Shown: positions 26,982-37,400 of the stretch, piece after piece
Layout: the number at the start of each line of letters is the position of its first letter
Position numbering within the stretch: the stretch's first letter is position 1
Source: an uncultured Schlesneria sp.
GTDB lineage: Bacteria; Planctomycetota; Planctomycetia; Planctomycetales; Planctomycetaceae
Length of the DNA: 64,000 bases
NCBI GenBank assembly: GCA_903904835.1
Contig: CAIVEI010000068.1
Coordinates: forward strand, 86,363-150,362
Reading direction: 5' to 3'
The notes under the pieces: model-generated
Databases searched by the model: none
Seen by the model: the letters and a program-made list of their open reading frames with translations, nothing else
What the model was told of the DNA's origin: nothing
Made by a program: the position numbers and the translations under genes

Positions 26982-27010
26982 CCGACGCTTGCAGCGTCGG
27001 CCACGTGGCC
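26982..27010. repeat. Double hairpin upstream of the DUF1501/PSD1 operon
   Basis: CCGACGCT-TGC-AGCGTCGG (26982-27000) followed immediately by the perfect palindrome GGCCACGTGGCC (26999-27010). It lies between RAYT relic 3 and the operon start at 27160, so it could be a REP-type end of the dead element or a leader hairpin. The remainder of the 582-nt gap shows nothing more. Confidence 0.5.
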
Positions 27011-27159
27011 ATGCTGCCCTTTTTGTTTTTGAAGGAATCCTCGCGGAATTCGCCGCGATCGTGAAACGAGGCGCTCTTTTCTTGAGTACCATCTATTGTC
27101 TGTTTCCAAAGCTTGCTGCTTTGGAATCGAGTTCTCGAACGAATAGAAAGAAATCCGTC

Positions 27160-28323
27160 ATGACACGACCTGTTGCTTTGCTCTTCCTGGCCGCATTTCT
27201 CTTGCAAGGGGTTGATATGTCAACGGCGGCAGCACAAGAGAAGGGTGAAAAAAAGTCGGACAAGCCGGTAGCCAGCTCACCCCAAGAGACAGAGAAACGC
27301 CTGACGGAAAAAGTTGAACGCGTGACAGCCGGTGCCAAAAAATGGGCAGCCAGCGGCCGCGATCCCTCGGAAATCTTCAAGACGATGCAAGAGAAATTTG
27401 CGCCGCTCATGAATGAAGGCAAGATCGTCGAAGCTGAGGCGGTCTTGGATGGTGTGCTCAAACGGCTCGGTTTGGATGCGAATGCACCTGCTGCCGCTCC
27501 CGCCAACGGACCTTCCGACGAAGACCGCATGGTGGCACGGATTCATCTGATCCAGAAGGAACTCCCTGCCTGGATTAAGAAAACAGGTAAGAAGGCAGAA
27601 GCGGATACGTTGATGAAGTTTCTGAAAGAACAACTGGCGGCTAAGAAATTTGCTGAAGGAACGAAAACCGCCGATGAGATTCTGGAAATGATCGGTGTAA
27701 AAGTCGCTCCCCCTGTCCAGCCGGAACGGCATGCGACGGCCGACGACGCTAAAAAAGCAAACGACCCGTTGGCGGGGTTTTTCCCACAGCAACTGGTTTT
27801 CCTTGCCAGTGATCGCATCGCTCTGAAACCAGAGCAACGTGATGTCTTGCTGGCCCGGGTCAAAAAGGCACAGCCGCGACTGGACGAATTAAAGATCGCA
27901 CTGGAACATGAATCAGCCGCATTCGCGGCACTGATTTCGCAAGAACGTGTCGATGAGGAAGCGGCCCTTACGCAACTCAATAAGCTTCTGGATGTCGAAG
28001 GCCAAACAAAGAAACTTCAAGTTGGTCTGGGAGTGACGATTCAGAACTTGCTGTCGAAGGAACAGCTAACCACGTTGCGCGAACTCATCAGGAATCCTGA
28101 CGCGGTTGCGAAGCTTGAGGAAGAGTTCAGAAAGCGGATCACGGCCAAGGTTGAACTCGTCACGACGGGAGTTCAAAAATGGGCATCAAGTGGTCGCGAT
28201 CCCTCTTCGATTGCTCAGCTCATGCAAGAAAACGTCCGGCCGCTCATGGAATCCGGAAGACCGTTCGAAGCCGAAGCTGAGATTGATCGCGTACTCGAAC
28301 AACTGAACAAGGATACGAAATGA
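27160..28323 (+). CDS. Secreted helical protein with duplicated motif and CpxP-like middle
   Basis: A 387-residue exported protein; the ATG at 27160 starts a clean signal peptide (PVALLFLAAFLLQGVDMSTAAA, about 4-25). A 60-residue segment occurs twice: at about 46-106 (KKWAASGRDPSEIFKTMQEK) and 325-387 (QKWASSGRDPSSIAQLMQEN), each ending in an EAEAxxDxVL helix. The middle (about 215-310) has LKPEQRDVLLARVKKAQPRL and LLSKEQLTTLREL, resembling the LTxxQ heavy-metal-sensor/CpxP family of periplasmic four-helix proteins. The gene's ATGA overlap with the DUF1501 gene shows it is the first gene of the DUF1501-PSD1 operon. It may be a periplasmic partner or chaperone of those proteins (inference). 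Confidence 0.8.
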   Translation: MTRPVALLFLAAFLLQGVDMSTAAAQEKGEKKSDKPVASSPQETEKRLTEKVERVTAGAKKWAASGRDPSEIFKTMQEKFAPLMNEGKIVEAEAVLDGVLKRLGLDANAPAAAPANGPSDEDRMVARIHLIQKELPAWIKKTGKKAEADTLMKFLKEQLAAKKFAEGTKTADEILEMIGVKVAPPVQPERHATADDAKKANDPLAGFFPQQLVFLASDRIALKPEQRDVLLARVKKAQPRLDELKIALEHESAAFAALISQERVDEEAALTQLNKLLDVEGQTKKLQVGLGVTIQNLLSKEQLTTLRELIRNPDAVAKLEEEFRKRITAKVELVTTGVQKWASSGRDPSSIAQLMQENVRPLMESGRPFEAEAEIDRVLEQLNKDTK

Positions 28324-29756
28324 GTGGATCTCTTCGGCTCGTAAGCCGCCGAGACCTACTCCGCTGCGGCGGCATGGGGATCGGTGCGTTGGCGTTTTCT
28401 GGTGTGATGCGTGATGCATTCGGCAGTGAGACACGGTCGACTGCCGACATCGAATCCCCTTTGGCGCCACGGCAACCTCATTTTGCTGCAACCGCCAAGC
28501 GAGTGATTCACTTGTTTCTCAGCGGCGGTCCGTCACACGTTGACACGTTTGACCCGAAACCGGCACTCGACAAGTATCACGGTCAACTGCTTCCCGAGAG
28601 CATGCATCGGGTGACCGAACGCCGCACCGGAACCGTGATGAGGTCGCCTTACAAGTTCCAGCGCTACGGTCAGAGCGGAATTGAAGTCAGCGAGATCTTT
28701 TCACACATCGGTGAATGCATTGATGACATCGCCGTGATCCGTTCGATGCAGGCGGACGTGCCGAACCATCTTCCGTCGATTCTGCTGATGAACTGTGGTG
28801 ACTCGCGGTTGATCCGACCGAGTCTCGGATCATGGGCGACCTACGGCCTGGGGAGTGAGAACCAGAACCTGCCTGGTTTTATCGCCATGCGTCCGGGCGG
28901 ATATCCGGGAAACGGCGGTCCCCAGAATTGGCGATCTGGATTCCTGCCGGGTGCTCATCAAGGGACGTACATTGATACCCGACATACGCAGATTGAGAAA
29001 CTGATTGAGAATACGACCAACCAACGAGTTTCTCACGATGAACAAACTCGACAAATCGAATTGTTGCGGGTGCTCAATGAAGGTCACCGCCGCGAACGTG
29101 ACCACAACGCACAGATCGAAGCGCGCATTCAATCCTTTGAATTAGCGTCTCGGATGCAACTGGAAGCGACCGACGCGTTCGATCTCAGTCAAGAACCCGA
29201 ATCGATTCGCCGTATGTATGGAGATGGCACCGAGGCACGACAGATTCTAATTGCCCGGCGACTTGTTGAACGGGGAGTTCGTTTCGTGCAGGCGTGGGTC
29301 GGCAGCGATTGGGACCACCATCAGAATCTGGAACAAAGTCACCGTGCAATGGCAAAGCAATGTGACCAGGCGATTGGTGCCTTGCTGAAAGATCTCAAAC
29401 AGCGCGGCATGCTCGACGATACGCTCGTGATCTGGGGGGGCGAATTTGGACGGACTCCGACTGTGGAAGTGCCGATGGGCCTGCCGAACAACCTGTTTGG
29501 CAATGGCCGCGATCACAATAATCACGGTTTTACAACCTGGTTAGCGGGCGGCGGCGTCAAAGGGGGATACGTGCATGGGGCGACCGACGAATTCGGCTTT
29601 CAGGCGGTTGAAAAGAAGGTGCATGTCCACGACCTGCACGCGACCATTCTGCACCTGCTCGGCTTCGATCACACTCAGTTGACCTATCGACACGCCAGCC
29701 GCGATTTTCGCCTCACCGATGTGTACGGTGACGTGGTCCACGAACTGATTGCGTGA
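28320..29756 (+). CDS. DUF1501 domain protein, Tat-exported, PSD1 partner
   Basis: A 478-residue DUF1501 protein exported by the Tat route (SRRDLLRCGGMGIGALAFSG, residues 9-28). Family landmarks: HLFLSGGPSHVDTFDPKP at about 64-81, [20 protein letters not shown] at about 314-333, [12 protein letters not shown] at about 370-381, and FGNGRDHNNHGF at about 393-404. It overlaps the preceding gene by ATGA and is 42 nt before the PSD1 gene, the usual planctomycete pairing. The pair probably acts in the periplasm; the substrate is not established, and links to polysaccharide or sulfated-sugar use are suggested only by genomic co-occurrence in the phylum. Confidence 0.93.
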   Translation: MSGSLRLVSRRDLLRCGGMGIGALAFSGVMRDAFGSETRSTADIESPLAPRQPHFAATAKRVIHLFLSGGPSHVDTFDPKPALDKYHGQLLPESMHRVTERRTGTVMRSPYKFQRYGQSGIEVSEIFSHIGECIDDIAVIRSMQADVPNHLPSILLMNCGDSRLIRPSLGSWATYGLGSENQNLPGFIAMRPGGYPGNGGPQNWRSGFLPGAHQGTYIDTRHTQIEKLIENTTNQRVSHDEQTRQIELLRVLNEGHRRERDHNAQIEARIQSFELASRMQLEATDAFDLSQEPESIRRMYGDGTEARQILIARRLVERGVRFVQAWVGSDWDHHQNLEQSHRAMAKQCDQAIGALLKDLKQRGMLDDTLVIWGGEFGRTPTVEVPMGLPNNLFGNGRDHNNHGFTTWLAGGGVKGGYVHGATDEFGFQAVEKKVHVHDLHATILHLLGFDHTQLTYRHASRDFRLTDVYGDVVHELIA

Positions 29757-29798
29757 CATTGCAATCATGAGCAATCGATTTATGTTGAGGAAAACTTT

Positions 29799-32672
29799 GT
29801 GCGACAATTGATGTTGAGCACGCTGAATGTCCGGTGGATATTGCTAACGGCATCGCTGTGTCTGGTGACGCTTGTGCCGCCGGTGCATTGCGCGGAGCCG
29901 CCAGTAAACAGTGATGCCAAGGGCGTCGAATTGTTTGAACGCCAGATTCGTCCGCTGCTGGCAGATCGGTGTTATCGGTGTCACAGTCCGGAAAGCAAGA
30001 AAGCCAATGGAGGACTGTTGCTCAACAGTCACGAGGGACTGCAGAAAGGAAGCGATTCAGGACCGATTATCGTCGCTGGAAGCCCAGATAACAGTCTGCT
30101 GATCAAAGTCGTCCGTTCGAATGACGAAGACAAACGCATGCCGCCGAACGGTGAAAGGCTGACGGAGGCTCAGATCTCGGATCTCGAAGCGTGGATCAAA
30201 ATTGGAGCGCCGTTACCGAAGACGGACGTTCGTCAAAACCAGATTGCAGCAAAAGCGCGGACGCACTGGGCCTTTCAACCGGTGACCGAGCAGGCCGTTC
30301 CATCTGTTAAACAGCAAAGCCGGGTACAAACGCCGGTTGACGCATTCATTTTTGCGAAGCTGGAACGAGCGGGACTGGAACCGGCACCGCGAGCCGACAA
30401 ACGAACGCTGATCCGTCGGGCGACCTACGACCTGATCGGACTGCCGCCGACTCCTGAAGAAGTTGCAGCATTTGTTGCTGACGAATCCCCCGGTGCCTTC
30501 GCGACCGTCGTCGAACGATTGCTTCGCTCCCAGCATTATGGCGAACGATGGGGGCGGCATTGGCTCGACGTCGCTCGATTTGCCACGAGCGATGGTCCTT
30601 TTGCTTTCACCTATCGCGACTATGTCATTCGCGCGTTCAATGACGATCTGCCTTACGACCAATTCCTGGTGCAGCAATTAGCCGCCGATCAACTCAATCT
30701 TGGTGAGGACAAACGGCCGCTTGCCGCTCTTGGCTTCCTGACCGTCGGTCGGCAGTTCATGAACAATCACGATACGATCGACGACCGAATTGATGTCGTC
30801 ACGCGCGGTACGATGGCACTGTCAGTCAGTTGCGCGCGATGCCACGATCACAAGTACGATCCAATTGGCACGCGAGACTACTACGGACTTCACGGCGTCT
30901 TCGCAAGTTCGGTTGTGCCGGGTGAGTTGCCATTGCTCGGCATCGAAGCTGACCCGACAGAGTTCGCGAATTATTCGATGGAACATCAGTCGCGCCAGGC
31001 GAAGCTGGATGAGTTCGTTCACGAGCAGGAGGCGGCGATCCTCAAGCAGCACCGCGAACAGACGGCTCAATGTCTTCTGCTCAGCCGAGACCCGAAAAAA
31101 CTGGACGATCTCATTGAGGGAGAATTCTTTCTCAGTGATCGGAAAATCCTTCAGACCGGTGCCAGGCGTTGGCGGCAGGCACTGGAAAGCATGAACCCGG
31201 AAACTGATCCGATTTTCGCTCCCTGGTTCGCATTTGCGGCTTTGCCAGTTTCCGAATTTGCAGACCGCGCAAAGGAGCTGTCCGCCAAAATCGCGCAAAA
31301 GGCCTACCCATTGAACTCGCTCGTGGCCCAGGCCTTTGCAGGCGAATCGCCGACGTCACTGAATGACGTCGCAGACCGCTATGCCAGGCTGTTCCTGGAC
31401 GCGGACAGGCGATGGCAGAACCTGCAAAACGAGACCACCCAAGTCGCAGACGCGACCCCTCAAAACGTGCTGCCCGATCCCGACCAGGAATCTCTCCGCC
31501 AGGTGTTTTACGGTAAAGAGAGCCCTGGTAACTTGCCAAAGGAGGTGATGCCGCAGTTATTTCCCACCTCGGCCGCGATGCGGTTAGGACCACTCAAAGA
31601 ACAAGTCGAACAACTGGATGCCACGCATCCCGGTGCTCCGTTACGAGCCATGGTGCTCGTCGACAGTCTACACCCGCACAATAGTCGAGTCTTCATCCGT
31701 GGCGATGCGAATCGATTAGGTGACGAGGCTCCGCGTCAGTTCATGGCAATTTTTACGCGTGACAACGCGCAACCGTTCACTCGTGGAAGTGGCCGACTGG
31801 AACTGGCCCAGGCCATCGCCAGTCGCGAAAATCCGCTCACGGCACGTGTGATCGTGAACCGTATCTGGCAACATCATTTCGGAGCAGGTCTGGTGTTGAC
31901 CCCCGATGATTTCGGCTTGCGTTCCGAACCGCCGAGCCATCCCGAATTATTGGACTACCTCGCATGGCGGTTCATGAAGGAGGGTTGGTCAATCAAAGCG
32001 ATGCACCGTCTGTTGATGCTGTCGAGCGTCTACCAGCAGCAAAGCGATAACCACCAGCACAATGAAGTGCTGGACGGGGACAACCGGCTGCTCTCGAAAA
32101 TGAACCGAAGGCGACTCGACTTCGAATCAATGCGGGACACGCTTTTGTTTGTGACGGATAAACTCGACCCCGCCATCGGTGGTCGCCCGGTTGCTTTGGC
32201 TGATCAACAGCAATCGAGCCAGATGTCGTTCTCCAATCGCCGCACTGTCTACGGAACGATCGATCGAAACAACTTACATTCCTGGTTTGGGTATTTCGAT
32301 TTTGCGAACCCGGATCTTTCTACGGCCCAACGAGACATCACGACCGTGCCACAACAGGCGCTGTTCTTTTTCAACGATCTCTTTGTCATGCAGCAGGCAT
32401 GCAGTCTTGCCGCACGAGCCGATTTTCAGCTCTTCGAGACGAAGGAGGAGCGAATCCAATACGTCTATCAGCAGCTATTCCAGCGCGATCCTAATGCTGC
32501 CGAAATCGAACTGGCGGGTCGCTTTCTTGATGCCGAAGAGTTGGCAGAGTCATCACCGCAAAAACGTTCCACGACCAATCCTGGTGCCAAGGTGGGGATG
32601 CGACCGCTAAGTCCGTGGGAACGTTTTGTGCATGTGTTGTTGATGTCCGATGAACTGATGTTTGTCGATTGA
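29799..32672 (+). CDS. PSD1-type planctomycete cytochrome protein (PSCyt1, DUF1549, DUF1553)
   Basis: A 957-residue exported protein with the standard planctomycete three-domain layout. The signal peptide is about 11-31. PSCyt1 covers about 41-140 with haem motif C58-YR-C61-H62 and the axial-ligand region KRMPPNGERLTEAQ. DUF1549 (about 170-375) contains a second CxxCH in SVSCARCHDHKYDPIGTRDY. DUF1553 (about 640-940) contains NRIWQHHFGAGLVLTPDDFG and FFNDLFVMQQA. Two CxxCH motifs imply c-type haem attachment and electron transfer outside the cytoplasm. It starts with GTG after a GAGG site. The next gene lies immediately downstream, so the operon continues. Confidence 0.94.
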   Translation: MRQLMLSTLNVRWILLTASLCLVTLVPPVHCAEPPVNSDAKGVELFERQIRPLLADRCYRCHSPESKKANGGLLLNSHEGLQKGSDSGPIIVAGSPDNSLLIKVVRSNDEDKRMPPNGERLTEAQISDLEAWIKIGAPLPKTDVRQNQIAAKARTHWAFQPVTEQAVPSVKQQSRVQTPVDAFIFAKLERAGLEPAPRADKRTLIRRATYDLIGLPPTPEEVAAFVADESPGAFATVVERLLRSQHYGERWGRHWLDVARFATSDGPFAFTYRDYVIRAFNDDLPYDQFLVQQLAADQLNLGEDKRPLAALGFLTVGRQFMNNHDTIDDRIDVVTRGTMALSVSCARCHDHKYDPIGTRDYYGLHGVFASSVVPGELPLLGIEADPTEFANYSMEHQSRQAKLDEFVHEQEAAILKQHREQTAQCLLLSRDPKKLDDLIEGEFFLSDRKILQTGARRWRQALESMNPETDPIFAPWFAFAALPVSEFADRAKELSAKIAQKAYPLNSLVAQAFAGESPTSLNDVADRYARLFLDADRRWQNLQNETTQVADATPQNVLPDPDQESLRQVFYGKESPGNLPKEVMPQLFPTSAAMRLGPLKEQVEQLDATHPGAPLRAMVLVDSLHPHNSRVFIRGDANRLGDEAPRQFMAIFTRDNAQPFTRGSGRLELAQAIASRENPLTARVIVNRIWQHHFGAGLVLTPDDFGLRSEPPSHPELLDYLAWRFMKEGWSIKAMHRLLMLSSVYQQQSDNHQHNEVLDGDNRLLSKMNRRRLDFESMRDTLLFVTDKLDPAIGGRPVALADQQQSSQMSFSNRRTVYGTIDRNNLHSWFGYFDFANPDLSTAQRDITTVPQQALFFFNDLFVMQQACSLAARADFQLFETKEERIQYVYQQLFQRDPNAAEIELAGRFLDAEELAESSPQKRSTTNPGAKVGMRPLSPWERFVHVLLMSDELMFVD

Positions 32673-32707
32673 CTACTCGACCCCCGAATTTTCGAGGGAG
32701 CCTGAAT

Positions 32708-33196
32708 GTGACTTTCTTCCAACCGTTTCGACGGAAACTTGGCGTGGTGACCCTGATAATGGCCTGCGCGTTTGCTGCGGGGTGGGTGAGGAGTCGTTTG
32801 ATCGTCGATTTCGTGTGGTATCCCTCTACCACTTCGGGCTATAGCATCGAATCTCTGCAGGGTATGATTCGTCTGACCAAAGGGACACCAGTCGCTCCAA
32901 GTGCGCCAATTCAGTTCGGTTCCGACAATCTCTGGGCTTCGCCTTATCTTAAATTCGCTGACAACGGTGAACCGTTGCCGTTCAATCCGGACGAAAAGCT
33001 GGACCTTATCAGGCAATCGGATTGGTTGCTCTTTCGTGTTTGCAACGGCAGGATCAAAAGCAGTTCGATTGCACAAATCGAAATGTGCATCATCCCTTAT
33101 TGGTCGATTGTCACCCCGTTGACGCTGATCTCCGCTCTTTTGCTTTTCACCAATCCCCGCAGATCGAAACAAAAGAAAACCCCTGAAATAATCTAA
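32708..33196 (+). CDS. Small two-span membrane protein, unknown
   Basis: A 162-residue protein with two predicted membrane spans: about 11-30 (VVTLIMACAFAAGWVRS) and about 136-155 (WSIVTPLTLISALLLFT). The loop between is hydrophilic and outside by the positive-inside rule. I prefer the GTG at 32708, with GAGGGAG seven bases upstream, over a TTG at 32669 that overlaps the PSD1 stop. It ends the DUF1501-PSD1 operon. The topology resembles small planctomycete-only proteins, but I recognise no family and infer no function. Confidence 0.7.
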   Translation: MTFFQPFRRKLGVVTLIMACAFAAGWVRSRLIVDFVWYPSTTSGYSIESLQGMIRLTKGTPVAPSAPIQFGSDNLWASPYLKFADNGEPLPFNPDEKLDLIRQSDWLLFRVCNGRIKSSSIAQIEMCIIPYWSIVTPLTLISALLLFTNPRRSKQKKTPEII

Positions 33197-33272
33197 AACA
33201 TCGGTTTTTGCATAAGCGATGTGGTGACCGCCAATACGCGCATTCCATAAAAGTAAGGATTGATTTCCTTTC

Positions 33273-33284
33273 TAATTACAATTA
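33273..33284 (+). promoter_or_regulatory. Possible AbrB-VapC operator
   Basis: TAATT-AC-AATTA, an inverted repeat of two perfect 5-bp arms, lies 10 nt before the antitoxin start. Toxin-antitoxin pairs are usually autorepressed at such sites, so this is a candidate binding site for the AbrB-type antitoxin. No clear -35/-10 pair was seen. Confidence 0.35.
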
Positions 33285-33294
33285 CACTTCGGTA

Positions 33295-33588
33295 ATGAAA
33301 GCAACCATTACTAGCAAGGGGCAGATCACGATCCCCATGGCAATCAGGGAAAAGCTCGGATTGAAGCCGGGAGATCAGATCGATTTCGACGAGAACTCGA
33401 CAATTCTGATGGGTCGCCGAGTTGTTAATCCTGTGGAATGGAATGAGGCGCTTGAGGCGTGGCGAAGCGAGTCGCAAACTGTTCTTCAGGGACATCCGTG
33501 GGATCGCGTTTCGTCAGTCGAATTGATTGATGACCTGCGTGGTGGTCCTGTAGAGCCTGACGAGTCCAATTCTGGTTCGAAACCATGA
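33295..33588 (+). CDS. AbrB/MazE-type antitoxin
   Basis: A 97-residue antitoxin. The N-terminal swapped-hairpin DNA-binding domain covers residues 1-45 (MKATITSKGQITIPMAIREK, then LGLKPGDQIDF), and the C-terminal tail, rich in acidic residues and tryptophan, should wrap the toxin. The ATG at 33295 opens the domain exactly at its conserved start, which decides it over an upstream in-frame start. It overlaps the VapC gene by ATGA. It binds and inhibits the VapC RNase and represses the operon (family knowledge). The pair lies between the PSD1 operon and a relic of another VapC. Confidence 0.9.
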   Translation: MKATITSKGQITIPMAIREKLGLKPGDQIDFDENSTILMGRRVVNPVEWNEALEAWRSESQTVLQGHPWDRVSSVELIDDLRGGPVEPDESNSGSKP

Positions 33589-33992
33589 TCACAGCGGTTG
33601 ATTCCTCTGTACTCTGGTCGCTGATCAAGCAAGAGGCGGGCTGGCGGCCATGGCAAGACATGCTGCAGCAAGCGTCGACGGAAGGCCCATTGCTGATTTG
33701 CCCAATCGTATTTGCGGAACTCGCTCCATCAGCTCAAAACGAAGCCGCACTGACGGGCTTCCTCAGTCGACTGCAGATTGGTTATGACTCATTGTCACCG
33801 GCGACCGCTTTCCTTGCCGGAGATACATTTCGCCAATACCGTCTGGCGGGTGGTCCCCGTCAACATCTTGTCCCCGATTTCTTAATTGCCGCTCATGCCA
33901 TGATTCAGGCGAATCGTTTGGCAGCCGTCGACCGCGGATACCTGAGAAAGTGGTTTCCAAACCTGGTACTTCTTCAGCCTATGAAAGGCTGA
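33585..33992 (+). CDS. vapC: VapC-family PIN-domain toxin
   Basis: A 135-residue PIN-domain ribonuclease. The acidic catalytic set is complete: D6 (AVDSSVLW), E45 (IVFAEL), D98 (LVPDFLIAAHA) and D116 (AVDRGYLRKWF). VapC toxins cut tRNA or rRNA when freed from the antitoxin. Translation is coupled to the AbrB-type antitoxin gene (ATGA). Length and motifs are normal, so it should be active. The RNA target cannot be predicted. A frameshifted second VapC follows directly, so this locus has received more than one toxin gene. Confidence 0.92.
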   Translation: MITAVDSSVLWSLIKQEAGWRPWQDMLQQASTEGPLLICPIVFAELAPSAQNEAALTGFLSRLQIGYDSLSPATAFLAGDTFRQYRLAGGPRQHLVPDFLIAAHAMIQANRLAAVDRGYLRKWFPNLVLLQPMKG

Positions 33993-34037
33993 CCTCGGGA
34001 CACGACGGATTACACCCCAAGGCTCGCAACAGTTTTG

Positions 34038-34251
34038 CAGCTACTTTCCGTTCTTGAAATCCAGGTTGACGACGATGCCCCGCGACGAGCATTCGATCAC
34101 CTTCTTCCGCTTTGCCGAACACACGGCGTGGCCAGTAACGATGCGGCGTATCTCGACCTTTTGATTCGACGGCAAAATACCACTTGCGTCTCTCGACGAC
34201 GCTTTTCGCGAGGCAGCGACTGCCTTGGGATTGCCGGTCCTGGGAAAATGA
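34038..34251 (+). pseudogene. Frameshifted C-terminal VapC relic
   Basis: Reads VLEIQVDDDAPRRAFDHLLP, then LCRTHGVASNDAAYLDLLIRR, and after a frameshift near 34175 GKIPLASLDDAFREAATALG, ending LPVLGK-stop. This is the second half of a PIN toxin (DAAYLDL and LASLDDAFREAA are typical); the N-terminal catalytic D and E are missing. No antitoxin is beside it. It is not the same as the intact VapC upstream. Confidence 0.75.
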
Positions 34252-34414
34252 AATCCCGTCGACGAACAAGAGAGTCGGAAGCGATCACCGAGATTGCGAA
34301 TTCTGAAATCACGGCGTCAGTCCAGATCAGGAGTGACGAAGGTCGGTCAGAACGGTATTCTTTGATTGGTCGCCGATTTCGTCCTTATGGACCGTTTTTC
34401 TGGAAAAGAGACTG

Positions 34415-37400
34415 ATGTTGGAATTCCAGCTTGGCCAGCAGTTGTCGAATGTGGCACGTCGTATTGGTCGCTTGTGGATGTGGCGGCGATTGACGTGGTC
34501 GTGGTTGATTCTTTCTCTTCTGGTGGCGGGATGGGCGATCGCCGGTCGACCCGTGATTCCCGGAATCGCCTGGATCTTTGCGGCGGGAACGGCGGCGACA
34601 CTTGTCTGGATTCGTTCGAAAACACTGGCGACACCGAAGATGGATGTCGCTCGAAATATTGAGCAGGCGTTTCCTGATTTGAATTCGCGATTGCTCGCGG
34701 CGATTGAGCAATGTCCCGATTTGCAGACGGGACGAATGAACGTCCTGCAACGTCAATTGATTTCTGAAGCCGTTCACCATGCCCGGATGAATGATTGGAC
34801 GGAAGCGGTTCCGCCACGGCAGATGACTCGTGCTGTGATTGGCCAGTTCGCAGCGATGGCATCGTTCGTTATCGTCGGCATAATCGCCATGCAGGCGTCG
34901 ACGAAATCGGCGGCGGCAGTTGCCAAGAACCCTGCGTATGTTGAACCGGTCAAGGGTGAACTCCCTTTGACTGTTGAGCCTGGTGATGCAGAACTGGAAC
35001 GGGGAAGCAGTCTGCTGGTCCTCGCCCGCTTCAAAGGAACCCCGCCCGCCGATGTCCATGTGATCTGGAAGGGGACTGATGCCAATGAAGTTCGATTGCC
35101 CTTAACGAAAAGCCTCGATGATCCGGTCTTCGCGTCACGAATCCCCGTCGTAAAAGAGGACATTACCTATCGCGTTGATTTTGATGGAAAGCAGACGTCA
35201 GACTACCGAATCACCGTCTACGATCTTCCGTCCCTGGTTCGAGCGGATCTGCATCTGCAATATCCCCGTTACACAAAGCTGGAACCAAAGACTCTGGAAG
35301 ACGCGTTTGAAGCGACCGTCGTCGAGGGAACAACGGTCACGATTACGTGCAAGGTCAACAAAGATCTGGTAGCGGCGAAACTGGTTCCGGCGAATGGACC
35401 CGCTTTCGATCTGCAACTCGATCCAGTGAACCCACAGTCGTATCTCATCCGTTTCACTCCGACAGCCCGAATGAAGTTGAAGTTGGAACTGGTCGATGCA
35501 GCGGGACGAAAGAATCGCGATCCTGAAGAATTTCGCATCGACGTTGTCCCGAACAAAATTCCCGACCTGAAGCTGGCGTTTCCCGGTAAAGACGTGAAAG
35601 TTTCGCCGCTGGAAGAAGTGGCCCTGGAAGCGAGTGTGATCGATGACTTCGGCGTGCTGGAAACGGGTTTGGTCGTTCAATTTCCGGGTCGAGATCCGAT
35701 CACACTGCCGCTGGGCCAGGATTTAAATGGCGGCCAGCAGCATAAGCTCTCGTCGATTCAGAAGCTGGAAGACTTCCGAGTTCAGCCTGATGAATTGATG
35801 ACGTATTACCTGTATGCCGACGATCATGGACCAGATGGTCAGCGGCGACGAACCAGCAGTGATGTCTTTTTCGCCGAAATCCGTTCGTTTGAAGAGATTT
35901 ATCGTCAGGTTGATCAACAGGGTGCGGGCGAGATGCAAAACTCGCAGAAGCCGCCCGAGTCGCTGGCGAAATTGCTCGAACTTCAAAAGCAAATCATCAT
36001 CGGGACGTGGAAACACGTCCGGATGATTGAACCGAAGTGGTCGCCGAAGTTTGCCCAGGACATCGGCCTGCTTCACGAGAGTCAGACTCAAGCGCTGGTC
36101 AAGCTTTCGGTGCTGCGCGAAAAGATGAATCAGCCGCAATTGCAGCCGATCTTCGCCACGATCAAAGATGCCATGGTGAAGGCAGAATCAGAATTGGGTC
36201 GGGCTGTGGCTGAGCAAGGATTCCCGCCGCTGACTGATGCGTCAGTTGCCGAGCAGTCTGCTTACCAGGGGTTGTTGAAACTGCGCGCCAAAGAGCACCT
36301 GCTGATGCAGTCCAAGTCGAAGGGGAATGGTCAGCAGAACGAAGAAAAAGAAAAGCTCGATCTGGAATTGAAGCAGAAAAAAGATCGCTACGAATCCGAA
36401 AAGGGGGCAGCGAAGAAGGAAGAAAGTAACGTCAATCGCGAAGCGTTGGCGGTGCTTGACCGGCTGAAGGAGCTGGCTCGACGTCAGGAAGAGATGAACC
36501 AGCAGCTCAAGGAGCTTGAAACGCAAATGCGTCAGGCCAAAACGGAGGCCGAAAAGGAAGAAATCGAACGGCGGCTGAAACGATTGCGGGAAGAGCAGCA
36601 GCAACTGTTGCACGATTCGGACGAGCTTCGAAACAAGTTGAACAAGTCGACTCAACAAGAAATGGTCGCCGAAACGAAACAGCAACTGGAACAGACTCGA
36701 CAGCGCATGGTCGAAACGGCGGAAAAGCTGCGCGAGGGACAGGTGTCGCAGGCATTGAATGCCGGAACGCGGGCTGAGCGAGAACTGAAACAGCTACACG
36801 AAGATTTTCGGAAACAGACTGCCGCTCAGTTTGCTGACGCGATGCGTTCGATGCGGGACGAAGTGCGCCAGTTGGCCGATCGCGAAAAAGAGCTTTCCCT
36901 GCAGTTGGCGCAGTTAGGAGAAGAATCGCGTCGTTCGCTGCGCCAGTCGCAGGAACGGGCACAGCTTCAGGCCGAATTTCAACAGCAGCAGCAGCAGGCC
37001 AACGAAATTATCGACCATGCCAAGCAAGTCGTTCAACAGGCCGAAACATCCGAACCTCTGTTGTCCAAACAGCTTTATGACATGCTTCGCTCGACCCGTG
37101 AGTCGAAGATGGATCAGGCACTGACCGCAACGCAGCAACTGCTGAAGCAGGGGATTCTTCCCGAAGCGGCCAAGGCCGAGCAGCAAGCTCGGTCGGGGAT
37201 CGATCAACTGAAAAATGGGATTGAACGAGCCACCGAATCGGTACTGGGGAACGAAGTCGATTCGCTGAAACGGGCGAAGAAGGAACTGGCCCAGTTGTCT
37301 CAACAACTCGAAAACGAGATTCGCTCCAATTCCAAAGCTGGCGAACGGGATCAACAAGGGAAACAGCCAGGCAAACCCGGAAGCGGTGAAGGGAAAGCAC

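Noticed and set aside
26782..27159. 126-residue N-terminal extension of the secreted protein at 27160
   Set aside because: It is read-through of the RAYT relic and a hairpin; the signal peptide starts at 27160.
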